A stretch of 64,000 bases of DNA from Augochlora pura. Taxonomy: Eukaryota; Arthropoda; Insecta; Hymenoptera; Halictidae. Location of the stretch: positions 18,630,069 to 18,694,068 of the forward strand of contig NC_135776.1 in the NCBI RefSeq assembly GCF_028453695.1, read 5' to 3'. The notes under the pieces were generated by a model. That model had not been told where the DNA came from. It searched no databases and saw only the letters and a program-made list of their open reading frames with translations. The position numbers and the translations under genes were made by a program. This document shows positions 1 to 11,680 of the stretch, piece after piece (position 1 is the first letter of the stretch; each line of letters begins with the position of its first letter).

Positions 1-113
1 GGGGCGCGCGTCCTCCAAAGGGGATTAAAAAATTAAGAGGTGTACCCGATGCATCTATATTCAACTTGCGCCTCGTACTTTATCTTGCGATCCGTAGCGA
101 CGACACCTTGGTG

Positions 114-145
<32 letters not shown>

Positions 146-900
146 AGGTGTGTGTCGGAGGCGGTGCTCCCTTACCCACGGCGAGGCCGGAGAGGGTTCC
201 GTTAATCTAGAGTCCAAGGGGTGAAACAGGGGGCGCAGGGCTTTAATGGAGAAGCAGAGAGGAGGCACGAGGAGGCGAGATGGCAACCGGAGCAAGCGGG
301 AGTGGGCGGGTGAACGAGGGTGGATGGTGTGGTTGTACGCCGTGGTACGGCGGGGGGGGCGCGGAGATCGGTGGAGAAGGCGGTGGAAGAGACGAGGAGG
401 CGGTAAGAGGAGGAGGCGGCGGAGAAGGCGGAGGCGGAAGAAGCGCAAAGCGGAGAGCGGCTGACAGCGAAAGAGAGGAGCCAAGAGGAGAGCGAAGTCG
501 TCGGAGGGCGAAAGAATGTGGTAAACGCGCGGGGTGGCCAGCAGTGAAATACAGGAATAGTGATAGGGAAAGGTGGGAAGAAGCGGCGAGGGGGTGGGGT
601 GGGGTGGGTCGACGGGAGGAACGAAAGGGGTTCCCAGGACTGGGGGTTCTTGATAAAGGTGGGGTCGGTAGATCCGTTGATGAAGGTTCAGGCCAGAGGG
701 TTGCTCCGCTCTTCTACTCTGATGGCTCCAGGGGGTGGTAGGGCGAGAAGAGGGCGGCAAAGTTGGTAGCAGGGTCGGGCATAGAGGTGGAAGAAGACCG
801 AGGGTGGGTCCGGTGCGGTCCAAGAAGCACTGACTCATCCTAGAGTTATGCCCCTGACGGTCAAGGAAGATATACAACGACGATGTATTTTCGCTGAGAC

Positions 901-935
<35 letters not shown>

Positions 936-1130
936 ATCTATCTATCTCTCTCACTCTATCCATCTCTCTCTCTCGCTCTCGCTCTCGCTGTCTCTCTTTC
1001 TGCTCCGAGTCCCTCTCTTCTTTGCTGTCCGACCGTTCAAAGGGATCGGGGGATGAAGACGAAAAAGGAACAGGCTCGATGCAGCCGCACTGTCGATAAC
1101 AAGGACGAGGGTCGTCGCCGTCGTCGTCGT
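1..1130. other. GC-rich low-complexity block with GA and CT microsatellites
   Basis: The plus strand is strongly purine-biased from about 110 to 780, with a (GA)n run at about 114-141 and many GGAGG/GAAGG motifs. A CT-rich tract follows at 901-1017, including (CT)n, CTAT and (CGCTCT) variants. The long open frames here (such as the one at 80-877 on the minus strand) are Arg/Pro/Ser/Leu-rich by-products of this bias and show no family resemblance. I see no supported gene. Confidence 0.7.
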
Positions 1131-1870
1131 CTCTGTATGTGAGCACACCGGAGGGGGGAAGTCGAAAGTGTCAAAATTAATAAGGACCGCACAGCGCCCC
1201 ATTAGCGGCCACAATGCGGTATTCTTCTTCGATTGCTTGCTTATCCACGGGATCCTCCCCCACCAATTAGAGGATGATTTTCTTTCAGGCCGGTTGCGGG
1301 TTATCGCCGCGACGACTAATTACAAACGGACTATTATCGCTTGTTATTGGGCTGAGGATCTTGACTGCGTTTACGGGATGATGCTGATCGATGGGGCTTG
1401 GATAAATAATACTCTATCGCTCATTGTTACGTCATTCATTGGCCATTATTTCAATATAAAGTATTTTATTTTAATTGAAAGCGTTTTGACCAATTTCTAA
1501 CTCTTTGCGGGACTATTTTTTTCAGGATTGTAATGATTAGTGCTTTTTCGATTTTTATCGATTTTTAATTCCTTGTAATACCATTTTCTCTACAATTATA
1601 ATAATTAAAACTTCTTTTAATTTCACCAATTTTTAATCCATGGCGTACTATTTTCTTTACAATTATAATGATTACAATCTGTTCGGTGATAGTCATGTGT
1701 TGAAAGAAAAAAAAATGTATATATTAATCCTTCAGAATAAAGAAGACTTTTGTCTGTGCACTACTCACTGTATCTACTTAAAGTGATCAATGACACCATT
1801 TCTAGAATTTCCGTCTTCTATTTTATAACTTTTATCAAGATATTATTGCAAACGAATAATATTGTAAAGT
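1131..1870. other. Unassigned DNA, GC-balanced then AT-rich
   Basis: A 110-codon frame at 1168-1500 on the plus strand (MSKLIRTAQRP...) is not low complexity, but it matches no family I recognise. It lacks visible splice or promoter support and ends in AT-rich sequence, so I do not call it a gene. From 1500 to 1680 there are two loosely similar copies of a segment containing ACAATTATAATGATTA-like words. Confidence 0.5.
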
Positions 1871-2110
1871 AGTATACAATAATATTATATAAATAAGATA
1901 TAATAATATTACGAACATAGTGTATATTAATATTATATAAATCGTATGTAATAATATCACATAAATAGCATCTAATAATATTATATAAATAGTATACAAT
2001 AATATTACATAAATAGTACATAATAATATTATAAAAATAGTGTATAGTAACACTATATAAATAGCATATACTAACATTACAAAAATAGTACATAATAACA
2101 TTATAAAAAG
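1871..2110. repeat. 24-bp minisatellite, 10 units
   Basis: Ten consecutive 24-bp units follow the pattern AGTATACAATAATATT then ATATAAAT, with moderate divergence between units and little or no length change. Because 24 is a multiple of three, the minus strand stays open as a periodic Tyr/Ile/Leu-rich frame (1818-2159). That frame is an artefact of the repeat, not a gene. Confidence 0.9.
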
Positions 2111-2744
2111 AAATAAAATAACAAAGTATTACCAGAAACAAAATAATCTTATTTTTCAAAATTAATCTGCTATTAAAAGAATTTATCCCTTAAATCATAA
2201 GTTTACTTTTATAATAAAAACGATTACAATAAACAACAAAATGAATGAATTTTGGAAATGCAGTCATTCCAAAAAACTCCAGATCATATCATCCGAGCAT
2301 AAAAACAGCAATTAATTTTAGCAACGTTTAACAACTTCGCGTACAATCGACAAGATTAATTGCAACAGCGATTAATTCTTCTCACCTCCGCAGGTGAATC
2401 GTGTCCACGCGATCACTCTTAACGTCGCAAGTATCGAATCGATTCGATTGACACGTAATTAATATCCGCCAGAAATATTGAAAAATTATTAAATAACAAA
2501 GAATCGCCGATGAAAATGTATGAATCGAAAGCGGCGATTACCAGTTCTGATAACGATACAGAAATGCATTATGGACGAGTAATAATTGCAAAGTGCCCTG
2601 AACCGTTGTTGCACAAATTGCAAACAGAAGTAATTTTCGATTGAAGAAGCATTTAGACGATGGCTTTCGATAATTGCTTTTCACGAGACTATAAAATTCG
2701 GTGAAAATAGAAGTTAACCCTTTTCACACATTCGCGAAGTGGTA
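2111..2744. other. AT-rich unassigned DNA up to an assembly gap
   Basis: No gene is visible. Just before the gap, at 2713, the sequence TTAACCCTTTTCACAC resembles the start of the TTAA-flanked elements seen elsewhere in the window, so a copy may run into the gap. Confidence 0.5.
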
Positions 2745-2844
2745 NNNNNNNNNNNNNNNNNNNNNNNNNNNNNNNNNNNNNNNNNNNNNNNNNNNNNNNN
2801 NNNNNNNNNNNNNNNNNNNNNNNNNNNNNNNNNNNNNNNNNNNN
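2745..2844. other. Assembly gap (100 N)
   Basis: Run of exactly 100 N, the usual placeholder for a gap of unknown length. Frames that cross it are not meaningful. Confidence 0.99.
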
Positions 2845-5420
2845 CGAGAGTACCAGTTAGATTGCAAAAAGATAGAAAGTTTTGTATAATCACAGCTTAA
2901 CAAGACATTAACAAGATTTATTCTGTCACCATATAATTTGTAGAAGGTTGAAAAATCAACATTGTTAATTAAACATTTTTTGCTGTAATAATGTGCTATA
3001 ATAATTATGAATAAAATAATATTTTATCGTACATCATCGCACCAAAAAATTAATAAAATTGAACACAATATTTTGTATATATATAATATTTTATATTTAA
3101 TAATTTGTGTTTCATTTTATTTATAATATAATAACATTTGGTACGTAATATACATAAATACGTAATTTCTGCTGGATTATCGTTGTTTTATATTTCCGTC
3201 GCAAGAGAACCGTGTTTTACATGATAAGAAGCTATCGAACAACTTCCGGGACTTTCCATTATGTCTTACATTTGTTAAAGCGTTTACAATACTGTGCTGC
3301 GAGGAAACCATATTTGGAAGACACGAAGCCATACTCTTCCTGGCCGGCGAGTTTCTTTTTAACTCTGTTCGACGATACAGAATCTTCTTCAACGGTATTC
3401 TTCTGTTCTTGGAGGGTGCAATACGACAAAAAAGTTTTCTTTAATCATTTCTTCTGAAAGATTAAATTGTTGTACGTTTACATAAAATTTTATAAATATT
3501 GCTCTTGGTGATTAAATAGTGTAAAAATCGTCACGAAGACGTCAAGAGTATTAAGGATAAATTGAGATTGAATAACAATGTTAATAATAAGAACAGCAAT
3601 GCTAACGATGAGATATAGTTTTTAAAAAAAATCGACGGTAGTTAAAAGATATTATTATTGTTCTCCAAATGTTATTATTTGTATCTTTGTATTAAGTAGA
3701 GTCTTGGATCAGTATAAATATAAAAGAGAAAAACGAAAGAGAAAGTTGCCATTAATCTTAATATTAATAATGTTTTTAGGTGGTTTAGATAAATAATTCA
3801 CCAATACATTTTAACACGTGGATATTATAATTCCAGTTTAATAAATTATCTTATTTCCCTCGTTTTTTTAAGAAATCCTTTCAATATTAAAAAATGTCGA
3901 CGTTTATTACAAAGCAGCAAAAATTTTCGATTTTGAAAGAATTTTTAACAAATTCTTTTTCACAAAATGAAATGAAGTATTTATTGAAATACCTTAATAT
4001 AATTTATTAAAATACCAACGTGTAAGTGTACGACATTACTAATAATAAATATGGCGATTAAATATATTAACTGCTATTATAATAACGATATTAATTCATA
4101 ATAATTGAATACGTTAAAGACATCTGTTCGATGAAATTCTTTCAAATAAATCTGAATATAAAAATGTTCTTTATAAACGTAATGTAATACCCATTTCACA
4201 CGAGGTTTAGCCCTCATTCTTCGATTCGTTTTTTCTCTTATTTCGCGTTCTACGACAAACGGGTAGAAAAGTTTCCCGGCATAATTACCAGCTACTCGGC
4301 GGGCAAGTAGCTTGAACTCAAAATTCTACCTTAATTTGGCTTTTTGCATTAGCCACCGCGCTAGTATCCGGCGTGCGTGTCTCTTATGAATATGTAGTAG
4401 ACACGACGGCGTACTAAAAATACTCATCTAACTTTTACCTTTGCAACGGGATACAATTAAATACGTCCATTGGCCGCGTAGATCTGAAATTAACGGCGCT
4501 TCGAGGACCGTTCTGAAATAATCGGACGCTAATGCTAAATGGCGCGACGGAAAATAGCGAAATTAACGCGCGGAAGCGAATGAAATCTTTCCTTTTTGAT
4601 AATATACGTGTTTATGTTCATCGACGTATTGGAAATATTGGCAGATTAAAAGTTAATCAATACTTTTTATTAATATTTTGTTTAACTAGATTTTCTTTCA
4701 TAATATAAAATATTATTATTATTATAATACCAATATGGTATAATATATGGTATTATTATTATTATTTTATTATTTCCATATTCTGGTGAGAACTCGCATG
4801 AACCAATGTTAGCAATTTTGATTTAACACTAACTATACCGGTCGTTAAAAGTGCCCCGTCTATTTTACTTTATATAAATTACAGTATCGCATTTATTTAA
4901 ACATTCTCGAATTTTTATATTAATATATGTTGCCAAGAATAAATTTATTGTATGTGGGCGTGTCTTTATAATTTCAATAATTGTAGTCTAAGAATTGCTA
5001 AATCGATCATTTGACCGACGATCATAATGTTAGTATTAATATATAATGATTGTTAATAATAATTTCATAAGAAGGGTGAAACGATGCATTATACTTACCT
5101 GATTTTTCCACGAGCTTTTTGTTCACTGGTCTATCGGTAAAGGTCCAGAACAGATTTCCTTTTTACATGAAATCAATAGATTCTAAACGTTTTTCTCTCT
5201 GTTTTTCTATATTTTTTTCTACCGTTGATTTCTGCCATTTATTCCATACACACACACCCACTTACATCCACTTACGCCTTAACAGCGAAAATGGTCGAGT
5301 ATTTCGCTCCATTACAAAAATAGACCACACACACACAAACACAGATACATAGAGTAGATCATTTAATCGAGTTTTTCTACGAATTTCGATGATCAACAAA
5401 TCTTTTAACAAACAATTTAA
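2845..5420. other. AT-rich non-coding DNA
   Basis: Mostly AT-rich unique sequence with short (ATT)n runs at about 4712-4770 and CACACA-rich words near 5248-5345. A more GC-balanced patch lies at about 4200-4600. I see no exon, RNA gene or named element. Confidence 0.5.
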
Positions 5421-5740
5421 TTTATTAATCATAATATCTTTTATCTATATAAATCTTTTAACTTACTAATTATAATATCTTTTAACTATATAAATCCTTT
5501 TATCTACATAAATCTTTTAACTTGTTAATTATAATATCTTTTCACTATATAAATCCTTGAATTTATTAATCATAATATCTTTTATCTATATAAATCTTTT
5601 AACTTACTAATTATAATATCTTTTAACTATATAAATCCTTTTATCTATATAAATCTTTTAACTTGTTAATTATAATATCTTTTCACTATATAAATCCTTG
5701 AATTTATTAATTATAATATCTTTTAACCATATAAATCGTC
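5421..5740. repeat. 141-bp higher-order tandem repeat
   Basis: Units begin with TTTATTAAT at 5421, 5562 and 5703, exactly 141 bp apart. The first two units are almost identical (I see about one substitution) and the third is partial. Each 141-bp unit is itself built from diverged sub-units of about 40 bp containing TATAATATCTTTT and TATATAAATC. Near-identity of the long units over diverged sub-units indicates a recent duplication of an older repeat. Confidence 0.9.
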
Positions 5741-6288
5741 GAACTTGTTCGTCTTTCAAAGACGAATAAAAAAACCGGGGTTGTTGTTATTAAATCGAAC
5801 CGAAATAAATGGTGGCCCAGAGCAGACTAACGGAAGAGCCCCTTCACATTTTTCTCGCCGCGGGCAGAGAGGGTATCTATATGTACGCACCCATCCACTC
5901 TCGTGTTACCATCTCGACTTTCCTCTACCTCAGCCGGTTCCTTCTTCGCATTTTTCCCCCTTAGATTTTGCTTTCCACGGAATAACCCTGTCTTCGGCGA
6001 TAATGCGTGCGGGGATTCGAGCTGACGCGCAAACTACACCATTCTCGAACGGTGCTCGATATTCTTCAAATTTCTCTCTTCCTTCTCTTGGTCGACGGTA
6101 ATCTCTACCCCTAGCAATTTCTTTCGTTCGACTCCGGTTAACACGTATTCGTCCAATAATTTGTTTGTTCATAAAACGTCAGATTTTCACTTTATTTCTA
6201 GAAATTATATGGTTTATATAACAACAGTGTAACTTGTTAAAAATCAGATTTATTATATTCTTCTTGCGATAATTGATTCTTGATATTC
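5741..6288. other. Unassigned, locally GC-balanced DNA
   Basis: An open frame at 5745-6101 on the plus strand is not low complexity but resembles no protein I know. I see no flanking splice signals that would support it. Confidence 0.4.
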
Positions 6289-6476
6289 AATTCTAATTTT
6301 TACCAAACAGAGATATTTTTCACCTAAAATAACATAACTATTTTCTAATATATGGTAATTATATTATAGTATTAATAGTATTATAATAATTGTTTTCGAA
6401 TACATAATAACCTAATAATATATTACAATTATACTATCTTAGGTTAAAATATCTCTGTTTGGTAAAAATTAGAATT
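6289..6476. mobile_element. 188-bp MITE-like element with perfect 31-bp inverted ends
   Basis: The left arm 6289-6319 begins AATTCTAATTTTTACCAAAC. The right arm 6446-6476 is its exact reverse complement over 31 bp. Imperfect complementarity continues inward (CACCTAAAAT against ATCTTAGGTT). The AT-rich centre has no coding capacity. A single diverged arm of the same sequence occurs at 22138-22168, which argues for a dispersed family rather than a chance palindrome. The superfamily is not determined; I cannot see an unambiguous target-site duplication. Confidence 0.85.
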
Positions 6477-6884
6477 TAGTTGGACTCCGAAAAACTTTTA
6501 TCGAAATTCGACTAAACTGTATCATATTTAGCAGGCAGGTCCGGCGACGCGGTCGTCGCCCATCGAATACGTTCTTGTTCCGGAAGCGACCGGCTCGTGG
6601 TAGCCGTCGAAATTTCTACGGGCCGGTATTCGCGCGAACTTTTTGTCCCATTAGTAACTTCGAGACACCCCGTAAATCAGCGCGCAACAGAGTATTGAAG
6701 CCGTTGGCGGAGGGGTGGGGGGATGCTCGGCGGAAATGTAAGAACAGCCGCGCGGAGGCACGAAAGGATCGAAACAATTATCCCCCGACAGTTTTCGCGT
6801 GAGCGGGCAAGAGTCGCGGGAGGATGGGACGAGGAACGCGAGAGAGTCGGAGAGGGAGTGGGAAGGAATGACGGAGAGAGATGG
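6477..6884. other. Unassigned GC-rich transition
   Basis: AT-rich at the start, then CpG-rich from about 6540. Several short overlapping frames are present on both strands, none with recognisable similarity. Confidence 0.4.
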
Positions 6885-7670
6885 AGTGAAAGTGACGGAG
6901 ATAGAAAGAGTGATAGAGAAAAAGTGACAGGGAGAGAAAGAGTGACAGAAAAAACAGAATGATAGAGAGGGTAAAAGTGACAGAGAGAGAGAGAAAGAGT
7001 GACAGAAAAAAAAGAATGATAGAGAGGGTAAAAGTGACAGAGAGAGAAAGAAAGAGTGACAGAAAAAAAGAATGATAGAGAGGGTAAAAGTGACAGAGAG
7101 AGAGAGAGAGAGAGAAAGAGTGACAGAAAAAAAAGAATGATAAAGAGGGTAAAAGTGACAGGGAGAGAAAGAGTGACAGAACAAAAAGAATGATAGAGAG
7201 GGTAAAAGTGACAGAGAGAGAAAGAGTCAAAGAGACAAAGAGATAGAAAGAGTGACAGAGAGAGAGAAAGAGTCAAAGAGACGGAGATAGAAAGAGTCAA
7301 TGAGACGGAGATAGAAAGAGTCAAAGAGACGGAGATAGAAAGAGTGATAGAGAGAGAAAGAGTGATAGAAAGAGAAAAAGTGAGATTAACAGAGAGAGAG
7401 AGAGAGAGAGAAAGAGTGACAGAAAAAAAAGAATGATAGAGAGGGTAAAAGTGACAGGGAGAGAAAGAGTGATAGGAAGAGAAAAAGTGAGAGTGCCAGA
7501 GAGAGAAAAAGCGAGAGTGACAGAGAGAAAATGCGAGAGTAACAGAGAGAGAGAGAAAGAGTGACAGAAAGAGAAAGAGTAATAGCGAGAGTAAGAGTGA
7601 CAGAGAGAAAGAAAGAGCGAGAGTAACAAAGAGAGAAAGCGCGAGAGTAACAAATAGAAAAAGAGCGAAA
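6885..7670. repeat. Purine-only minisatellite (GA-rich, about 53-66 bp unit)
   Basis: The plus strand is almost free of C and T over about 800 bp. A core, AATGATAGAGAGGGTAAAAG followed by TGACAG, recurs at about 6958, 7015, 7071, 7137, 7190 and 7432. Spacing is roughly 53-66 bp and is separated by variable GAGAAAGAGTGACAG blocks. On the minus strand this gives long Ser/Leu/Phe-rich frames that are artefacts. Confidence 0.9.
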
Positions 7671-8368
7671 GAGACGGCTTCGAACAAGAAGAACAGCGGG
7701 AAGAAAGACCAGAAACTCGAGGGACGACGAAGTCGCGGTTCGCGCGGTGGCTCGCCGCGCACACGCACGCCGTCCGCGCAACAGAATTCGCCAAAGTATC
7801 CGTTAACGAGCATCCAACGATAATTCATTTCATACTTATTCTCGCGTTCGCTGTCGGGCCTTGTTCATCAGCGCAACAAAGCTTGCTGCGCGGCCCCCCC
7901 CTATCCGCGCGGGAGGGCTCGCCCCGCGCGCGCGATACATTCCCCTCGAGAATGCATCGCGCGACGCGCACCTGTGCTGCCGAGACTGCGGCACCGTAAA
8001 GCGTGGCGAAACAGAGGGAAGGAGGACCGGGCGGGGGGGGGGGGGGGGGGGAGGAGAAAGAGAGGACGGTCGCGACCGAAACGGGGAGCGAAGGAGGCGA
8101 ACGAACGAGGAGCAACAGCGCGAGGAGGCGAACGAACACGAGGAGGTCGGCGGGGACGCGACGGGGGAGGGTGGAGGAGGTGCAGAACGGACGATCCCGT
8201 GCGGAGTAGCGCGGGCAAAAAGGGAAAAATGGAGGCGGAGGGAAAAACCGTAAGGGTGAATGAGGAAGGAAGGAAGACGGAGCGTGTGGGAGGGCAAGGG
8301 AGAAAGAGAGGGAGAGAAAGATGCATGAGAAAGAAAGAAACATAGAAGGGAAGAGAGATAGAGAGAGG

Positions 8369-8406
<38 letters not shown>

Positions 8407-9483
8407 GTGGGAAAGAGACGGCGGCAGCGAAAGAGAGAAAGGAGGGCTTCACGTAGCACTTTTCCTTGTATTACTTAGCCCAGGATATAACCCACCGCGG
8501 CGTCGGCGGTGCCTATATCTCAGCCGAGGAAAACCACCCTCCGTGCGCGTATCTCTCCCTCTCGCCTTCCCGCCTCACTCCACTTTCCGCCACACTCTGT
8601 CTCCATCCACCTTCTGGCAGCGGCCCCCCGGTTCTCCCTCTGAACCGTCGTCCCCCCATACCCCCATCCCCCCCCCCCCCCCCGGTCCGCCCCTCGCCAC
8701 CCCTCCGGCCAACTATCCACCCTCCCATTCCCCGATACACTCTCTGTTCTCCTCTGTTCTCTGCCCGTCGGTCTCCCCCTCCTCCCGCCGCCCCATTTCC
8801 ACCCACCGACACCCACCGCCACCCCTTCTCCCCCCTCTCTCTCTCTCTCTCTCTTCCTCCTCTTACAGCTCGCTCTACTCGCATCCACTACCCACTCACC
8901 CCTCTGCCTTCATCCGCCCGTTCACCCGACTCACCCCACACACACCCTGCTGAAGGTGGGTGCGCCCTACTGGCGCCTGAATCATCCCGCCCGAGGCCAT
9001 GTCGAGGGTGAGCGGGCTCAGGGGACGGAGACGGGAGGACGTGGTGGAGAGAGGGTGAGGTGAGCCGGCGAGAGAGAGACAGAGATAGAGAGAGGGAGAG
9101 GGAGAGAGCGCACCGGCGGTGGCTGACTGAGCTAGGGTTTTGGCGGTAGAACGGTGGTGGCGGCTGCTGCTGCTGCTGCTGCTGCTGCTCAGGAGGGTGG
9201 CTCAAGAGAGGAGGTGAAGGAGGACGACGAGGTACAGGAGGAGGTAGAAAAGGAGGGTAGCCAAGTTAGAGGGTCCCCCGGGGGGAGAGAGGGATCGTGG
9301 GGGTGATTCGTTGGTTGGTTAGGTTGGCAGGGTAACAGGGCTGGGGGCGGCAAGGGAACGAGGAGAGAGCCACAGAGAGAGAGAGAGAGAGAGAGGGAGA
9401 GAGGGAGAGGGAGTATTCGAGCGCAAGGTACGTACACGTGGGGTTGAAAGGGGGCGTCGAGTCGCCGTCGTCGTTGTCGTCGA

Positions 9484-9521
<38 letters not shown>

Positions 9522-9780
9522 TAACCGAGGAAGGATGAAGTCGGCAAAGGGGGTTTGGTGGGCGACAGGGGGCTAAGGGGATGAGAGAGAGAGAGAGAGA
9601 GAGAGAGAGCGGAGGAGGTTGCCGAGGAGGGAAGGCCAGGCAGAGGGGTGTAAGGCTTCACTAATTATTTTTTGTCGGTCGCACGACAGGGGTGCGACTG
9701 CCAGCAATGACTGAAATTAAATGAATGAGCACCCGGCAGCGTTCCGCAAGGGGGTAGGAAGAAACGAGGCCGAGAGAGGG

Positions 9781-9820
<40 letters not shown>

Positions 9821-10560
9821 GTGGATCGCTTTTGGCGGGTTTTAGGCGGTGCGCGGCGCCGGGGTGGGGGTGGGGGATGTCGGCCGAAGCGGGGCGCGCG
9901 GACCCCGCCGGGGGAAAGGATTATGAATAGTCTGTTCATTTTTTTCAAGTGTGAAATTATTAAAGATGGCGGCGGCCCGCTCGAGGAGAAGTTCGATCTC
10001 CTTTTTGCCGTCCGTTCCCGGCTATACTCTTTCGCAAGTGGCCCCCCCCAGCTCGAACTTTCGTCCGCGAGCGAACGGCCGCTTTTGTTTGTTTCCCTGT
10101 TTCTTCTTGCCGCGCGCCGCCTCCAATGTTCGTCCTCTAGCTTCTTACCCGCTCGAAACTGTGTTAAAGGGTTCAACTTGGACACCGGGCTTGTTACAAT
10201 TATTGTCCGATTCCCTGCGAAAACGGTGGCCGGATCTCTTTACCCTTTGCGCCGATGTTGATGCGCCGGAGACGCTATGTGCTTGCCGATGTTTTACTCT
10301 CCGCCTTTTCGTGTGCCTTTTCGCGTGTCTTTCTTTTCTCTTGTTCGCTGAATATCTGATCTTGTCGATTATCGCGCTATTTCTTTCACGCGACGAGCAA
10401 CGCAGATTATTCGGTTATCCTCGGAACGAGCGATTACCACGCTGCAGACTTCACGCACTCGCGACGAAAACCACGAAAGCGTTTAAAGAATTTGAAAACA
10501 TTATTATATCATTCTGCGGGTCGTTAAAGTAATCGAGGAAAGAATTAAATGTTACCGTAG
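7671..10560. other. GC/CpG-rich low-complexity block
   Basis: Dense CpG, G and C homopolymers (about 8033-8051 and 8670-8683), and (GA)n or (CT)n at about 8366-8402, 9376-9412, 9581-9610 and 9780-9820. A (CTG)n run lies at about 9164-9189 and a CGT/GTC trinucleotide tract at about 9464-9522. Many long overlapping open frames exist in several frames at once, which is expected in stop-poor GC-rich DNA. None shows a family motif. It could include a CpG-rich promoter or untranslated exon, but nothing in the sequence proves it. Confidence 0.6.
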
Positions 10561-11438
10561 CGGATGTTAATGCGGACAATTCCTCTCGCATGAAAATTCG
10601 CGGCTCGGCGGTTGCTCGAGCACGAAATTAATGAATTGAGATCAACTAGCGTGCGCGCAATTATGCCGCGTTGTAACGTAACACATTATAACCTAACATT
10701 TCTTTACTATCAATTGTGATAAATATCTTTTCCAAGCATTAAAAACCTCGGTGCGATGGCCAATACACGTGGAATATGAAAACAGCGAGAATTGTTTCGA
10801 GTGCAAAGGGTTGAATATCGCTTGATCTTATTTATCCATAACAATTCGGTATTTCTTTTTTTCCTCGGACACGGAAAAGCGATACCGGCTCCGACGATGT
10901 TCCATAAAGTCGTCAACTGCATTAAGGACGGTTTCGTAGGGAGTGTCCTCCTGTACGTGACAACGATCACAGGCACGAGATTTCATGGAAAAGCCGGATA
11001 CGTCGGGGCGGCGGGAGGGGGAGGGGGTAGAGGGAGAGGGGGACGGGGATGACTTTAGCAGAAGGGGGAGGAGAACGGACACGGGGAGAGCAAAAGTATA
11101 TCGCATCGACTATTCGGCCGTTTGTCGCGAGAGATCCAGACTAACGAGAGTTTTCGCAAAAGAAAACTTCTTTGCCTTTCCCCCCCCCCCCCCCCCCCTC
11201 CCCCTACCCGTGGAACAGGCGATCGCGTAGCGCGGATTAAAGTGGTCTCTCCGCGCCGTAAAGGGGTGTAGTCACCGCTCTCGTGTTTTTAACGGGGATT
11301 GCGATCGGCGAGGGCCGCGATTTGAATTATCTTTGCCGCCCACCGTTATTTCCCCGCCGACGGTAAAAATTGCTGTTTTTCGCGAATTGATAGTTCGACC
11401 TTTGCTCGGAACAGTTTTAGAACTATTCTCCTTCTCCT
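10561..11438. other. Unassigned DNA with one solitary element end and a poly-C run
   Basis: At about 10798 the sequence GAGTGCAAAGGGTTGA is a solitary end of the TTAACCCTTTGCACTCGA family. A G-rich patch lies at 11005-11050 and a poly-C run at about 11180-11197. No gene is supported. Confidence 0.5.
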
Positions 11439-11680
11439 TTAACCCGTTGCGGTCGAGCGGCGACTCTGAGACGCCGCTAAAAATGATCACGTTTCAAAAT
11501 AATTTTTATCAAATTCACTTACATTCAGAAAATTGTTGAGTGCTGTTAACTGTTGTACATGTTGCAAAATTCAATTACATAATTTATAAAATGCTCCAGG
11601 TTATGTAAAATAGAATCACTGTAAGTCTGGAAAAATATTTTGGATTTCCAGTTAAAATGGCTCCGGCTGCAAAGGGTTAA
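11439..11680 (+). mobile_element. TTAA-flanked piggyBac-type MITE, family 1 (copy 1)
   Basis: TTAA borders at 11439-11442 and 11677-11680. The left end is TTAACCCGTTGCGGTCGA, followed by a small hairpin (AGCGGCG ... CGCCGCT). The right end is GGCTCCGGCTGC then AAAGGGTTAA. About 242 bp, AT-rich inside, non-coding. CCC-starting termini at TTAA sites are the known signature of the piggyBac superfamily; assignment to it is inference. Confidence 0.8.

Noticed and set aside
80..877. 265-codon minus-strand open frame
   Set aside because: Pro/Leu/Arg/Ser-rich translation of purine-biased low-complexity DNA, with comparable frames on the other strand and no domain.
1168..1500. 110-codon plus-strand frame without low complexity
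   Set aside because: No family resemblance, no splice or promoter context, and the last third is AT-rich background.
1871..2110. Regular 24-bp repeats considered as a CRISPR-like array
   Set aside because: Head-to-tail units have no unique spacers. The sequence is eukaryotic minisatellite DNA.
5421..5740. Regularly spaced repeats considered as a CRISPR array
   Set aside because: The intervening sequence is itself repeated, not unique, and the context is a eukaryotic intergenic or intronic region.
6677..7828. 383-codon minus-strand frame, the longest in the window
   Set aside because: It is the antisense of the purine-only minisatellite and encodes endless Ser/Leu/Phe repeats. Several frames are open at once.
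8888..9205. Minus-strand frame with a poly-Gln tract
   Set aside because: The Gln run is only a CTG microsatellite beside GA/CT repeats; there is no further protein-like content.
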